Source: Oscillospiraceae bacterium (GTDB lineage: Bacteria > Bacillota > Clostridia > Oscillospirales > Oscillospiraceae). From it: a stretch of DNA of 64,000 nt. Position 1 is the first letter of the stretch. Each line of letters starts with the position of its first letter. The stretch covers positions 1 through 64,000 of the forward strand of contig JAETNP010000029.1 in assembly GCA_021768185.1 (NCBI GenBank), in the 5' to 3' direction. This document shows positions 33,464 through 42,918 of the stretch, piece by piece. The position numbers were made by a program, and so were the translations under genes. A model generated the notes under the pieces. That model was not told the DNA's origin. It saw nothing but the letters and a program-made list of their open reading frames with translations, and ran no database searches.

Positions 33464-33970
33464 ATGAAAAAAAGGAAAAGAATCCGCACCGTTTTGTGCA
33501 TCGTGGCGGCCGCAGTGGGATTGACCGCCTTCGGGGCCCTGGCCGCCGGCGGGGCCGGCTCCCAGAGCGACCCGCTGGTCACCCTCAGCTACCTCACCGA
33601 CACCTTTACCGGCCAGATCATGGACAAGGTGGACGCCGCCATCGCCCAGCGGAACGCCCAGCTCCTGCGGGAACTGGGGGGAAGCGGCTCCGCCGTCTCC
33701 GGCGCGGCTTCCACTTACACTGCTGTGACCCTGGCCGCGGGACAAATCCTCTACGGAGAGGCGGGGTGCGAGGTGCTGCTGCGCTCCGGCTCCGCCAGCT
33801 GCGGCGGGACGGCCTCCGCGGGGCTGACGGACGCTACCGCCGGCGGCAGCCTGGGCGGCGGAGGCGCGCTGGAGGCCAACCATCTCTACCTGATGCCGGA
33901 GAGCGGCAGCGTCTCCACCTCCGGAGGAGCGGTGCTCCTCGTCCGCGGCGGCTATGCCGTCAGTCCGTAA
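33464..33970 (+). CDS. exported protein of unknown function
   Basis: 168 residues, ATG after GAGGAAAG. Signal sequence or N-terminal anchor at about 8-28. The mature part begins SQSDPLVTLSYLTDTFTGQI, followed by a helix and then a Gly/Ser/Ala-rich beta region ending RGGYAVSP. I recall similar small exported proteins in Oscillospiraceae but know no function. It lies 14 bases before an HTH regulator gene and may share its transcript. Confidence 0.7.
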   Translation: MKKRKRIRTVLCIVAAAVGLTAFGALAAGGAGSQSDPLVTLSYLTDTFTGQIMDKVDAAIAQRNAQLLRELGGSGSAVSGAASTYTAVTLAAGQILYGEAGCEVLLRSGSASCGGTASAGLTDATAGGSLGGGGALEANHLYLMPESGSVSTSGGAVLLVRGGYAVSP

Positions 33971-33984
33971 AGGGGGAGATGCCG

Positions 33985-34404
33985 ATGAAAACCACCCATG
34001 AGCTGGAGCAGAAGATCCGTTCCGGCAAGGACCCGTCCCTCCTGGACGGCGGCGACTTTTCCCCGCCGGAGCTGTCGGACTACTTACATACCATCCTGGA
34101 GGCCCACGACATGACGGTCATCCAGGCCATCCAGCGCTGCAACCTGGACCGCAGCTACGGCTACCAGCTGTTCAACGGCACCCGGCGGCCCACCCGGAAT
34201 ATCCTGCTGACCCTGGCGATCCAGTTGGGGCTGACGGAGCGGGAGACCCAGCGCCTGCTGAAGCTGGCAGGCAGACCGGTACTCTATGCCCGCAACCGCC
34301 GGGACGCCGCCATCCTGTACTGCCTGAGCCACCGCTTGTCCCACGCGGAGACGGAGGAATTGCTCTGCGGATTGGAGGTGGAGCCCCTTGCCGCAGGTGT
34401 CTGA
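33985..34404 (+). CDS. small HTH regulator paired with a Ser/Thr kinase
   Basis: 139 residues. The second ATG (33985) is chosen because GGGGGAG stands 6 bases upstream; ATG at 33979 is too close. A Cro/C1-like helix-turn-helix is likely at about 45-95 (MTVIQAIQRCNLDRSYGYQLF, TRNILLTLAIQLGL). The C-terminal third is helical. It overlaps the kinase gene by 17 bases, so the two proteins should be made together, and the regulator is a plausible phosphorylation substrate. Confidence 0.75.
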   Translation: MKTTHELEQKIRSGKDPSLLDGGDFSPPELSDYLHTILEAHDMTVIQAIQRCNLDRSYGYQLFNGTRRPTRNILLTLAIQLGLTERETQRLLKLAGRPVLYARNRRDAAILYCLSHRLSHAETEELLCGLEVEPLAAGV

Positions 34405-36259
34405 GTTCCTGGCCGGATTCCGGCCCGCTCCGGACGGGCTGGTCCTGCCGGAGTCGATCACTGAGCATTACCGGCTGGAGTCCGCCCTGGGACACCGGGA
34501 GGACGGCGCCGTTTACCTGCTGCGCCGCCGGGAGGACGGAGCGCCCTTTGTCTTGAAGATAGACGCGGGAGGCGGCCAGGACCTGTTCGAGGCGTTCCGG
34601 CTGCTCTCGCGTCTGCCGGACGGGCTCGGGCCGGAACCGGCGGCGTGCTTCCAGGAGGGCGGGGTCAAATATATGATCCGCTCCTATCTCCCCGGCCAGC
34701 CGCTGAACGAGGCGTGGGACCCGGGAGAAGACCTGGACCGCTGGCGGGAACTGGGGGAGGCGCTGTGCCGCCTGCTGGCCAGGCTCCACAGTCTGGAGCC
34801 GCCCATTATCCACCGGGACATCAAGCCGGAGAACATCATCCTCTCTCCGGATGGGGAGCCCCGGCTGATTGATTTCGGCATCGCCCGCCGCTACAAGCCG
34901 GAACAGGACACCGACACGGTCCATATGGGCACCCGGACCACCGCCGCGCCGGAACAGTACGGCTTCGCCCAGTCCGACCCGCGCACGGACCTCTACGCCC
35001 TGGGAGTGACCCTGCGGTGGATGCTCACGGGCTCCTACGCCCCCGAGGCCCTGGAAGAGGCGGACTGTCCCGACTGGGTAAAGCGGTTCCTGCGGAAAGC
35101 GGCGGCCTTCGACCCGGCGGACAGATTCCCGTCGGCGTCCGCCATGGCGGACGCCCTGCACCGGCACGGTGAAAGGCGAAAACGCTGGAAGCTTCTGGCG
35201 CTGTTTCTCTGCCTGGCAGCGGCGTGCGGCCTGGTGATTTTCCGGGCTGCGGAGAACCGGCCGGTGGCGTTCGGCTCCCCTTTGCTGGAGGAGGCCGTCC
35301 GGGCGGAGCTGAACCGGCCTCAGGGCGCCGTCACCCGAAAGGACCTGAAGGAGGTCCGGCGGCTGGCGGTGGTCGGGCAGGAGGTGCTGGAGGAGGAACA
35401 GAGCTTCCGGTGCAGCCTGTGCGTCTACGTGGATGAGGTGGCGCAGATCGACCAGCCGAAGGGGGATATTTCAGACATTTCCCTCCTGGCGGAGATGCCC
35501 AATCTGACCACCCTCTACCTCTGCCGCCAGGAGATCGGCTCCCTTGAAGCGCTGGAGGGCCTGCCCCTGCGGGAGCTGTACCTCATCGACAATCAGGTGG
35601 AGGACCTGTCTCCGCTGGAGCGGCTTCCGGAGCTGGAGGTCCTCTATATCGGCAGCAACCCGGCGGAGGACCTTTCCCCCCTGGCGTCGCTGAAAAGGCT
35701 GCGGGAGCTGAATCTGGACAGCTGGCTGATGCACGAGCCGGAGAGCTTCGCCCCTCTGGAGGGGCTGCCGGCGGCGGAATTGTCCCTGGGCAACCTGTTC
35801 CCCCGGGATGGAAACTGGTCCTTCCTGGGTACCATGGGGAACCTGCATACCCTGTGGCTGTGGGACCCGCCCTGGGCGGCCCTGGCGGCTCTGGAGGACT
35901 GCGGGGGGCTGCGCGGCCTCAAGCTGGGAAACTGCCGGGAGCCGGATCTGACGGCGCTTCCGCCCATGCCGAAGCTGCAGTCCCTGGCGCTCTTTAACCG
36001 GATGACTTCCATTGAGGGCGTCCAGCAGCAGACGGGGCTGAAATGGCTGAGCCTGTGCAATCAGGACCTCGCGGACCTCTCCCCGGCGGCGGCGTTGCCG
36101 GACCTGCAGGAGGTGTACATATATAATGTAACGGTTTCGGACTGGAGCCCCCTGCTGGACGCGCCCCGGCTGGAGCTGGTGAACGTGGACACGGAGGCGG
36201 TCCGGGAGGCGGTGGAGGCCGGATGTCCGGACCGCGCCTTCCGGGTCACAGTTTCCTGA
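34388..36259 (+). CDS. membrane Ser/Thr protein kinase with extracellular leucine-rich repeats
   Basis: 623 residues, TTG start at 34388 inside the HTH gene. Cytoplasmic Hanks-type kinase domain (about 25-255): VLKID (ATP Lys), catalytic loop IHRDIKPENIIL, Mg loop LIDFGIARR, APE-like APEQYG; the glycine loop is degenerate (LGHREDGAVYLL). One membrane helix (about 262-283) follows. An outer domain has at least six leucine-rich repeats (LPLRELYLIDNQVEDLSPL, LEVLYIGSNPAEDLSPL). There are no PASTA domains, unlike PrkC. The architecture suggests an LRR sensor outside controlling a kinase inside. Confidence 0.9.
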   Translation: MPQVSEFLAGFRPAPDGLVLPESITEHYRLESALGHREDGAVYLLRRREDGAPFVLKIDAGGGQDLFEAFRLLSRLPDGLGPEPAACFQEGGVKYMIRSYLPGQPLNEAWDPGEDLDRWRELGEALCRLLARLHSLEPPIIHRDIKPENIILSPDGEPRLIDFGIARRYKPEQDTDTVHMGTRTTAAPEQYGFAQSDPRTDLYALGVTLRWMLTGSYAPEALEEADCPDWVKRFLRKAAAFDPADRFPSASAMADALHRHGERRKRWKLLALFLCLAAACGLVIFRAAENRPVAFGSPLLEEAVRAELNRPQGAVTRKDLKEVRRLAVVGQEVLEEEQSFRCSLCVYVDEVAQIDQPKGDISDISLLAEMPNLTTLYLCRQEIGSLEALEGLPLRELYLIDNQVEDLSPLERLPELEVLYIGSNPAEDLSPLASLKRLRELNLDSWLMHEPESFAPLEGLPAAELSLGNLFPRDGNWSFLGTMGNLHTLWLWDPPWAALAALEDCGGLRGLKLGNCREPDLTALPPMPKLQSLALFNRMTSIEGVQQQTGLKWLSLCNQDLADLSPAAALPDLQEVYIYNVTVSDWSPLLDAPRLELVNVDTEAVREAVEAGCPDRAFRVTVS

Positions 36260-36408
36260 CTTTTTTACAAAAATATGCAAAAGTGTGCAGGCTTGCACAC
36301 CAAAACGGGATCGGACTGTGCTACAATGTGGCAAGTACCGGTCCCGGCTTTTTATTTTTCGCCGGGAGGAACCCGAATCCGATTAAAAATTCATTAGGAG
36401 GAAAGTGT

Positions 36409-38907
36409 ATGAGAAAACTGACAAAGCTGCTGGCATTGGCGCTGGCAGTGGTCATGCTGCTGCCGGCCACGGCGCTGGCGGCGGACAACAGCGCGAACGA
36501 CGGCCCCAAGCTGATGATGAACTGGCTGGATTGGGACGAGAACGGGCTGTGCTATGTTCGTGATGAGTGCCTGTCCGGTGAGGACCGCGGTACCGATGTG
36601 CTGGGGACCGCCCCCGGTGACGAGCCCTGTGTCATCTTCTTTACCGTCGGGGCGGATGGCAAGCGGACCCCGGTTATCCCCAAGGCCGGTAAGGGTGTCA
36701 CCATTGAGACTGTTGAGAAGGAAAGTATTGCACCTAACGCTAAGCAGAGCAAATATTATGTGCGTGTATGCTTGGATGACTGGGGTGAATCCGAGGTCAC
36801 CAGCGGCAAGGCCACGATGAAGGTCGTCGCCCAACTGCCGGATGTGGGCTTCTACACCACGGCTGAGGCTACCGAGGCGAGCTATCTCCGCAACGATCAG
36901 CAGCCGATTGACCCCTCCCAACTGACGGACAACACTGTCTATTTCGTCCGCAAGGTATTTGACGACCCTAATCAGCGCCAGATCAAGGAGCTGAAGAAGG
37001 GCAGTAACGGCAGCCCCAATATGTATGATCTGGAGAAAGTCAACGACAATGTCTGGAAGATCACCCTCAAAATTCCGGAAGACGGCGGCGCGGGCGTTAA
37101 CCTGGACATCACCTGGCAGGAGTTTGACGGCAACACCTATAACGAGGAGCGGGGCTGCGACTTTGAGTATCCCCATGGTCCCGAGCTGCAGCTGCAGTGG
37201 CTCAGTTGGGACGATGATCCCCAGCCGGGTGGCGAACCCTTCGGCGGCGACTTCCAAGTGGTCCCCGACAGGGTGGAGGAATATCATGTTGCGTTCTACG
37301 CATGGGAATCGGAAAGCGAGAAGCCGATTCCTGTGCCGGTTGACCAGCTGAAGGCCGACAAGGGCGTCACCATCACGCCCTTGCTTCCCGGTGACAAGGA
37401 GAGATCCCACTACGCTATTGTCTCCGTTGACGACTGGGGTGACTACACCATCTCTTACAACGAGTATTCCATCACGCTGAAGAGCCAGTTGCGGGAGCTT
37501 GATCTCTACAGCAAGCCGGAGATCAGCACCGACAATTTCCTGGGCAAACTGCGCTACAATCCTTTGAATCCCAACGATGCCACCTATGTGGGGGCTTGCC
37601 TTCCCGAGGGGGACGAGCGTACCTTGGAGAATATGGAGCTGGCTGATTTTGAGAATAGGAGCCAGTATACGCTGGAGCGCTATAGCGATGATTTCTACAA
37701 GCTGACCCTGAAATCTGTTGACATTCCTGATGGAGATGTCATGTTCAACGTGACCTGGAAATGGCCCGATGGACACACGGAGACACAGACTTGGGGAGTT
37801 TGGTCCGAGCGTTGGCCCGCCCTGCTGGCCGGCGAGTCCGCGCCTGAGATCATCGACAGAGACCATCCCGTAAAGTACAGCGACTGGAAGGACAAGGTCA
37901 GTGATAAGCTGACGCTGGCTGCCGGTGAGAGCAAGGATCTTAAGATCTGCTTTACATTCTTCCCGGACACCAGCGACACCTGGACGATGGGCAGGACCAG
38001 CGCCTGGGGTCTGCGGGCGAACGACAGCAGGCTGAAGATCACCACAGACGACACGGATTATGCCAAGATGACCCTCAGCTGCGACGTGCCGGGTACCTAT
38101 ACCATCAGTATGCACGGTATATACCCGGATATCAAGGCCATCTACCATGCGGACGGAACAAAGTATACTGCGGAAGAGCTCCGGGCATTCGATGAGAACA
38201 ATGGCTACGAGCTTACCCGGGACCAGAAGCAGGTGAGGGTCTACAACGAGGAGCACGAGACTGGCGCGCTCTTTGAGGAGGCGTTCCCCGGCGAGAAGAT
38301 CGAGTTTGAGGTCGTTGACGAAGAGATCCCCTGGTATCCCATCACCGTGACCGTCACCGGCGGGACCGGGACCACGACTCCCTCCACCGCCTTCACCGAT
38401 GTGAAGACCAGCGACTGGTTTGCCCCCGCCGTGAGCTACGCCAACAGCAAGGGCTACATGAAGGGCAACTCTGATACCACCTTCAATCCCAGCGGCAAAA
38501 TCAAGGGTTCCGAGTTTGCCCAGATCCTCTACAACAAGGAGGGTAAGCCCGCCGCCGCCGAGGGCGCGGCCTTCCAGGGCGTGACGGACCAGTGGTATGC
38601 TCCCGCCATCCTGTGGGCCGCCGGGAAGGGCATCGTCGCCGATACCGGTGATGCCGCCGTGGTTCCCACAGCGGATCTGACCCGCGAGCAGATCGCGCTG
38701 ATGCTGTACAACTACATGGGCAAGCCCGAGGCCAAGGGCGACCTGACCGCCTTCACCGACGCGGCCAAGGTCAGCGCCTGGGCCAAGGACGCCATGGCGT
38801 GGGCCGTAGGCGAGGGTGTCCTCAAGGGCAGCGACAACGCCCTGAATCCCACCGGCACCGCCACCCGTGCGGAGACCGCTCAGATTCTGATGAACTTCTT
38901 CAAATAA
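36409..38907 (+). CDS. large S-layer homology protein
   Basis: 832 residues, ATG after TAGGAGGA. Signal peptide (LLALALAVVMLLPATALA). The central 650 residues contain two related modules (both with LxWLxWDxD starts, near 30 and 260), probably beta-sandwich repeats. Three C-terminal SLH domains follow (about 660-832; FTDVKTSDWFAPAVSYA, LTREQIALMLYNYMG, TRAETAQILMNFF). A TACAAT -10-like box lies at 36322-36327. Codon use is smoother and less GC-extreme than in its neighbours, as expected for a highly expressed gene. It is probably a structural surface protein. Confidence 0.88.
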   Translation: MRKLTKLLALALAVVMLLPATALAADNSANDGPKLMMNWLDWDENGLCYVRDECLSGEDRGTDVLGTAPGDEPCVIFFTVGADGKRTPVIPKAGKGVTIETVEKESIAPNAKQSKYYVRVCLDDWGESEVTSGKATMKVVAQLPDVGFYTTAEATEASYLRNDQQPIDPSQLTDNTVYFVRKVFDDPNQRQIKELKKGSNGSPNMYDLEKVNDNVWKITLKIPEDGGAGVNLDITWQEFDGNTYNEERGCDFEYPHGPELQLQWLSWDDDPQPGGEPFGGDFQVVPDRVEEYHVAFYAWESESEKPIPVPVDQLKADKGVTITPLLPGDKERSHYAIVSVDDWGDYTISYNEYSITLKSQLRELDLYSKPEISTDNFLGKLRYNPLNPNDATYVGACLPEGDERTLENMELADFENRSQYTLERYSDDFYKLTLKSVDIPDGDVMFNVTWKWPDGHTETQTWGVWSERWPALLAGESAPEIIDRDHPVKYSDWKDKVSDKLTLAAGESKDLKICFTFFPDTSDTWTMGRTSAWGLRANDSRLKITTDDTDYAKMTLSCDVPGTYTISMHGIYPDIKAIYHADGTKYTAEELRAFDENNGYELTRDQKQVRVYNEEHETGALFEEAFPGEKIEFEVVDEEIPWYPITVTVTGGTGTTTPSTAFTDVKTSDWFAPAVSYANSKGYMKGNSDTTFNPSGKIKGSEFAQILYNKEGKPAAAEGAAFQGVTDQWYAPAILWAAGKGIVADTGDAAVVPTADLTREQIALMLYNYMGKPEAKGDLTAFTDAAKVSAWAKDAMAWAVGEGVLKGSDNALNPTGTATRAETAQILMNFFK

Positions 38908-38954
38908 GCTTTCATTTGCTTTTTCCACTTTCTCATTCCTGTTGCAGGACCTGA

Positions 38955-38995
38955 GGGGGCGCACCCGTCTACAGTGCGCCCCCTTGGGGCGTTTT
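38955..38995 (+). terminator. terminator after the SLH protein
   Basis: GGGGGCGCAC (38955-38964) pairs with GTGCGCCCCC (38974-38983), followed by TTGGGGCGTTTT. Confidence 0.65.
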
Positions 38996-39086
38996 GCGGC
39001 CTTCCACCACGTAAAATGAACCATTTTTTGGTCGAGATAGCAATAATTTCCAGGCAATTGCCCTGATTCTTTGGTTATGGGAAATA

Positions 39087-39115
39087 TTGAAAAGGCTTTC
39101 CGTATGGTGTACTAT
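39087..39115 (+). promoter_or_regulatory. promoter of the DUF6465 gene
   Basis: -35 TTGAAA (39087-39092), 17-bp spacer, -10 TACTAT (39110-39115). Confidence 0.7.
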
Positions 39116-39170
39116 AAAGGTGGGCATCCTTATGATTAGTGCCTATTAAATCAGATTGGAGAGACGAGAA

Positions 39171-39491
39171 ATGGCTCGACCCAAGAAGACTACCCCGGCC
39201 AAGACCCCGGCACCCGCCGCCGTGGAAACGGCTGCGCCGGCAGTGGAGACGGCCGCCCCTAAGCAGACCGCCGCCAAGAAGCCCGACGTGCAGAAGGTAG
39301 AGGAAATCTACCTCCAGGCGGGCGGATGCGAGTGGAATGTTTCCGACTGCAAAGATCGCGCCGTCGCCGCCTTTGTGGCGGAAGGCCACAAGGCCTCCAG
39401 CGTCAAGAAGCTGGTGATGTACCTCAAGCCCGAGGAGGGCAAGGCGTACTATGTCATTAACGACAGCGAAAACGGAAGCATCGACCTTTAA
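39171..39491 (+). CDS. DUF6465 family protein
   Basis: 106 residues, ATG at 39171 with GGAGAG upstream. An Ala/Pro/Thr/Lys-rich, probably disordered N-terminus (about 1-45) precedes a compact domain (VEEIYLQAGGCEWN, KLVMYLKPEEGKAYYVIN). This layout matches DUF6465, common and abundant in gut Clostridia and of unknown function. It stands alone between its own promoter and a strong terminator. Confidence 0.8.
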   Translation: MARPKKTTPAKTPAPAAVETAAPAVETAAPKQTAAKKPDVQKVEEIYLQAGGCEWNVSDCKDRAVAAFVAEGHKASSVKKLVMYLKPEEGKAYYVINDSENGSIDL

Positions 39492-39497
39492 AAGCAA

Positions 39498-39540
39498 GGG
39501 ACGCGCCGCAGAAGATTCTTCTGCGGCGCGTCCCTTTATA
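39498..39540. terminator. strong bidirectional terminator
   Basis: A 17-bp perfect stem (39498-39514 with 39518-39534, ATT loop), followed by TTTATA on the plus strand; serves the DUF6465 gene and possibly the convergent short SLH gene. Confidence 0.8.
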
Positions 39541-39557
39541 CATTGCGGGGCAGGGTA

Positions 39558-39914
39558 TCAAAAATACGGATGGGCGTATGGTGCGGGCTCCGGACCGCAG
39601 CAGAGGCCGTAGGCGTCGTTGTAATTGGAGGAGGACATGGAGAAGGAATTGGCGATAGTAGTTTCCGGCTTTCCTGCCGCGCGCCAGAGGAACGTTACCA
39701 CCTGGGCCACGCTGCAGGTGTCGTCAGGGGAGAAGGCGGAGGTGCTGGTTCCGGTGGTGATGCCTTTTTCCACCGCCCAGTTGACGGCGTTATAGTACCA
39801 GTCGTTCTGCCGGACGTCGGAGAAGCCGGAGGCGCCTGCTGCGGCAGCATTGCCGGGCAGCAGTGCCAGACAGAACAGCAGGGTCAGCGCCAGGGACAGA
39901 AACCGCTTTTTCAT
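39558..39914 (-). CDS. short exported protein with one SLH domain
   Basis: 118 residues, ATG at 39914 after GAGGAGAG. Signal peptide (LSLALTLLFCLALLPGNAAA). One complete SLH domain (FSDVRQNDWYYNAVNWAVEKGI, then FSPDDTCSVAQVVTFLWRAAG). After KPETTIANSFS the sequence no longer follows an SLH repeat and ends 23 residues later (PYAHPYF). Surface proteins usually carry three SLH repeats, so this may be the 5' end of a truncated gene. Confidence 0.7.
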   Translation of the reverse strand: MKKRFLSLALTLLFCLALLPGNAAAAGASGFSDVRQNDWYYNAVNWAVEKGITTGTSTSAFSPDDTCSVAQVVTFLWRAAGKPETTIANSFSMSSSNYNDAYGLCCGPEPAPYAHPYF

Positions 39915-40250
39915 AGAAAACTCTCCTCTCTTATTCCATGGTGCTCCCTTCTTGGGAGTGAGCCGTGATTTTGCTTTTTGTACGGCGCTCTGGAGGACCT
40001 GGGTGCTCCCTATTTTATCAAAAAACTCCATTTTTTCTACCCCTTAAACCAGGAAGCTTCTGCTATATAGTGCCGGCAGAGGGAACGCCGGTTTTATTTT
40101 TTGGGGGAAATTTTCAGACGGTGCTGAATTTTTCTTTTGGGAGGGTATCCAGCACTTTTTCTATCGACTTTGCGGCCAGCCGGGGCGGCCATGGCCGCTC
40201 TGCTTTCCCTCGGGTGTAAGTATGAGGCGTGGACAGGGACCAACCAGGGA

Positions 40251-40280
40251 TTGACACTGGGAGGGGAGAAATAGTATAAT
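40251..40280 (+). promoter_or_regulatory. promoter of the hybrid sensor kinase operon
   Basis: A perfect TTGACA (40251-40256), 18-bp spacer and TATAAT (40275-40280), with an 80-base leader that includes a GCCGG/CCGGC hairpin near 40292-40313. The remaining gap 39915-40250 shows no gene; it is AT-richer near 40020-40140. Confidence 0.8.
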
Positions 40281-40362
40281 AAAGAAACAGCGCCGGACGG
40301 CTTCGCCCGGCAGTTCAGGGACCAGGCGGCACTTTTATACAGCACCGGAATGGAGAGCGACA

Positions 40363-42918
40363 ATGAAAGAGAAAACTGATTCGCGAGGAAAATGGAGAGG
40401 GCTGCCCCTGCTCCTCTCCATCGTATTGGTTTTTTGCGTTTTTGGGACCTTCGTATTCAGCGTTTCCCGGAAGATATCCAGGGAGATGTCCGATTCCGCC
40501 ATCCAGAATCTGAGCGAGAGTCTGGATCTCATCAAGAGCACCATTGAGGCCATCCTGCGCAGCGAAGCGGAGTTCCAGGTTCTGATTGCTCAGGAGATTG
40601 CCCGGACGGGGGACCCGGAGGGTTATATCCGCACATATGAGAAAAATCAGACCATGTCCAAGATGTCGCTGATCCTGGCGGGGGAGACCCAGGGGGTCTC
40701 CAATACCGGGGAGCCCTTCACCGAGGAAGGCCTGGATTTCTCCGGGGGCGGCACCGTTATGGGGCTGCCGGTGTCCCAATCCTACGTCAACTACATGGGA
40801 ACCTGGTCCTATACCATCAAGTGTCCCGTGACCCGGGACGGGCGGGAGATCGGGACGCTCTATGCCGAGTATGTCTATGACGCCATTGACCGCTCCCTGC
40901 CGGATGGGTTTTACAACAAGCAGGCATCGCTGTACATCATGGATGCGGAGAGCCAGCGTTTCGTCCTCAAGCCCAAGGGCATGGGGAAGCGGAGCGCCGG
41001 GCACCTGAACCTCAGCGACTTTTACCGGGCCAACAGCATTGAAGACCAGGACATCCGGGCGGAGGTGGAGGCCTGCCTGAAGAGCGGGAAGGACATCCTT
41101 TTCTACCACGACATCCGCGACATCCAGGCGCTCAACTACATGTGGGCGGTGAATGACGGGACGATTTTCCTGGTGGGCTACGTGCCCGTGGAGTCCATTC
41201 AGCAGGAGGGACGGACCGTCAACCAGAACATCGTTATCGTCGTGGCGTCCATGCTGGCGGCCTTCTTCCTGTGCATCGCCCTGTACTACCTGAGCCGGCG
41301 GCAGCAGGAAAGGCTTCGCCGGGAGCAGGAGGCGGAGCGGAAGCTCCACAGCCAGCAGCTGGCGGAGGCCCTCCAGGCCGCCCAGATCGCCAGCGAGTCC
41401 AAGACCACCTTCCTCTCCAACATGTCCCACGACATCCGCACGCCCATGAACGCGGTCCTGGGCTTTGCGGCGCTGCTGAACAACGAGGCGGAGAACCCCG
41501 TCAAGGTCCGGGAGTACACCGGGAAAATCATGGCCTCCGGCCAGCATCTCCTCAGTCTCATCAACGACGTTCTGGACGTGTCCAAGATCGAGAGCGGCAA
41601 GGTGGTGCTGAACCTGGAGAAATTTGCCCTCAATGATGTGGTCTCCTCCGTGGACGCCATTATCCAGCCCATGGCCAAAGCCAAGGGACAGAAGTTCCAC
41701 GTAGAGGTGACGGGCATCCGGCACGAATACCTGGTGGGGGACGAGCTGCGGATCAATCAGATCCTCATCAATCTCCTCTCCAATGCGGTGAAGTACACCC
41801 CGGAGGGGGGCAGCATCTGGCTGCGCCTCATCGGACTCAAGCAGCGCTCCAGCCAGTATGAACACATCCGGATCGAGGTGGAGGACAACGGCTACGGCAT
41901 GACGCCGGAATATCTGGAGAAGATTTTTGACGCCTTCACCCGGGCGGAGAACAGCACCACCAACAAGGTCCAGGGCACCGGCCTGGGCATGGCCATCACC
42001 AAGAGCATCGTGGAGCTCATGGGCGGGACCATCGAGGTGTTCAGCGAGGTGGACCGGGGCACCCTTTTCCGGGTGGACCTGGAACTGCGCGTTCTGGAGG
42101 GGGCGGTGGACCGCCAATTCTGGGAACAGCACGGCGTTTCCCGGGTCCTGGCGGTGGGCGAGGCCCCGGAGCATCTGGAGAGCGCCCAGGCCGTGATGGA
42201 AGAGGCCGGCCTCCGGCTGGATATGGTCTCTTGCTTGGAGGATGCCCTGGAGCAGATCCGGGCCGGGGAGTGTCAGCTGGTCCTGCTGGACTGGGAAGTC
42301 TGCGGCCTTCCGGCAGTTCGGACGCTGCGGGAGGCGCTGGGGGACGATGTGCCCATGGTGCTTCTCGCGGAGTATGGCGCGGAAGGCGTGGAGGAGGCCC
42401 TGACCCTTCCCCGTACCGGGGTCGTCCCCAAACCCTTCTTCGTTTCCGCCTTCCGGGAGAAGGCGGCGGAGCTGTGGGCGGAGCCCTCCCGTCCGGAGGA
42501 CGGAGAAGACGGCGATTTGAAGGGAATGCGCTTCCTGGCGGCGGAGGACAACGAGATCAACGCGGAAATATTGGAGGAGCTTCTGGCGGTGGAGGGAGCC
42601 TCCTGCGAGGTGGCGGTCAACGGCCTCCTGGCGGTAGAGCGCTTCCAGCGCGCCGAGGTGGGCGAATTCGACGCCATATTGCTGGATGTGCAGATGCCGG
42701 TGATGAACGGCCATGAGGCTGCCCGGGCCATCCGCGCCCTGGACCGAGAGGATGCGAAGAGCATTCCCATCATCGCCATGACGGCCAACGCCTTCGCTGA
42801 GGATGAGAAGGCCGCCCTGGCTGCCGGCATGGACGCCCACGTACCGAAACCACTGAATATGGACCTTTTGAAGAAGGTCATCCGGCAGCAATGCAGCAGA
42901 AGAAAGGAAGAGTCATGA
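40363..42918 (+). CDS. hybrid sensor histidine kinase
   Basis: 851 residues. Membrane segment about 17-37, extracellular Cache-like region about 38-285, second membrane segment about 288-308, then a coiled linker. HisKA has phospho-acceptor His356 (NMSHDIRTPMNAVLG). The HATPase domain has DNGYGMTPEYLEKIFDAF and GTGLGMAI. A degenerate receiver-like region (about 590-705) is followed by a true C-terminal receiver with Asp775 (LLDVQMPVMNG). No HPt domain or DNA-binding regulator is adjacent. The stop overlaps the start of a solute-binding lipoprotein gene, suggesting that the bound ligand is what the kinase reads. Confidence 0.92.
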   Translation: MKEKTDSRGKWRGLPLLLSIVLVFCVFGTFVFSVSRKISREMSDSAIQNLSESLDLIKSTIEAILRSEAEFQVLIAQEIARTGDPEGYIRTYEKNQTMSKMSLILAGETQGVSNTGEPFTEEGLDFSGGGTVMGLPVSQSYVNYMGTWSYTIKCPVTRDGREIGTLYAEYVYDAIDRSLPDGFYNKQASLYIMDAESQRFVLKPKGMGKRSAGHLNLSDFYRANSIEDQDIRAEVEACLKSGKDILFYHDIRDIQALNYMWAVNDGTIFLVGYVPVESIQQEGRTVNQNIVIVVASMLAAFFLCIALYYLSRRQQERLRREQEAERKLHSQQLAEALQAAQIASESKTTFLSNMSHDIRTPMNAVLGFAALLNNEAENPVKVREYTGKIMASGQHLLSLINDVLDVSKIESGKVVLNLEKFALNDVVSSVDAIIQPMAKAKGQKFHVEVTGIRHEYLVGDELRINQILINLLSNAVKYTPEGGSIWLRLIGLKQRSSQYEHIRIEVEDNGYGMTPEYLEKIFDAFTRAENSTTNKVQGTGLGMAITKSIVELMGGTIEVFSEVDRGTLFRVDLELRVLEGAVDRQFWEQHGVSRVLAVGEAPEHLESAQAVMEEAGLRLDMVSCLEDALEQIRAGECQLVLLDWEVCGLPAVRTLREALGDDVPMVLLAEYGAEGVEEALTLPRTGVVPKPFFVSAFREKAAELWAEPSRPEDGEDGDLKGMRFLAAEDNEINAEILEELLAVEGASCEVAVNGLLAVERFQRAEVGEFDAILLDVQMPVMNGHEAARAIRALDREDAKSIPIIAMTANAFAEDEKAALAAGMDAHVPKPLNMDLLKKVIRQQCSRRKEES

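Noticed and set aside
36394-39057. 887-residue minus-strand frame opposite the SLH protein
   Set aside because: Mirror of a biased codon pattern; low-complexity Gly/Val/His content and no start signal.
40315-42891. 858-residue minus-strand frame opposite the hybrid kinase
   Set aside because: Shadow of the kinase; the plus frame has all catalytic motifs and a consensus promoter.
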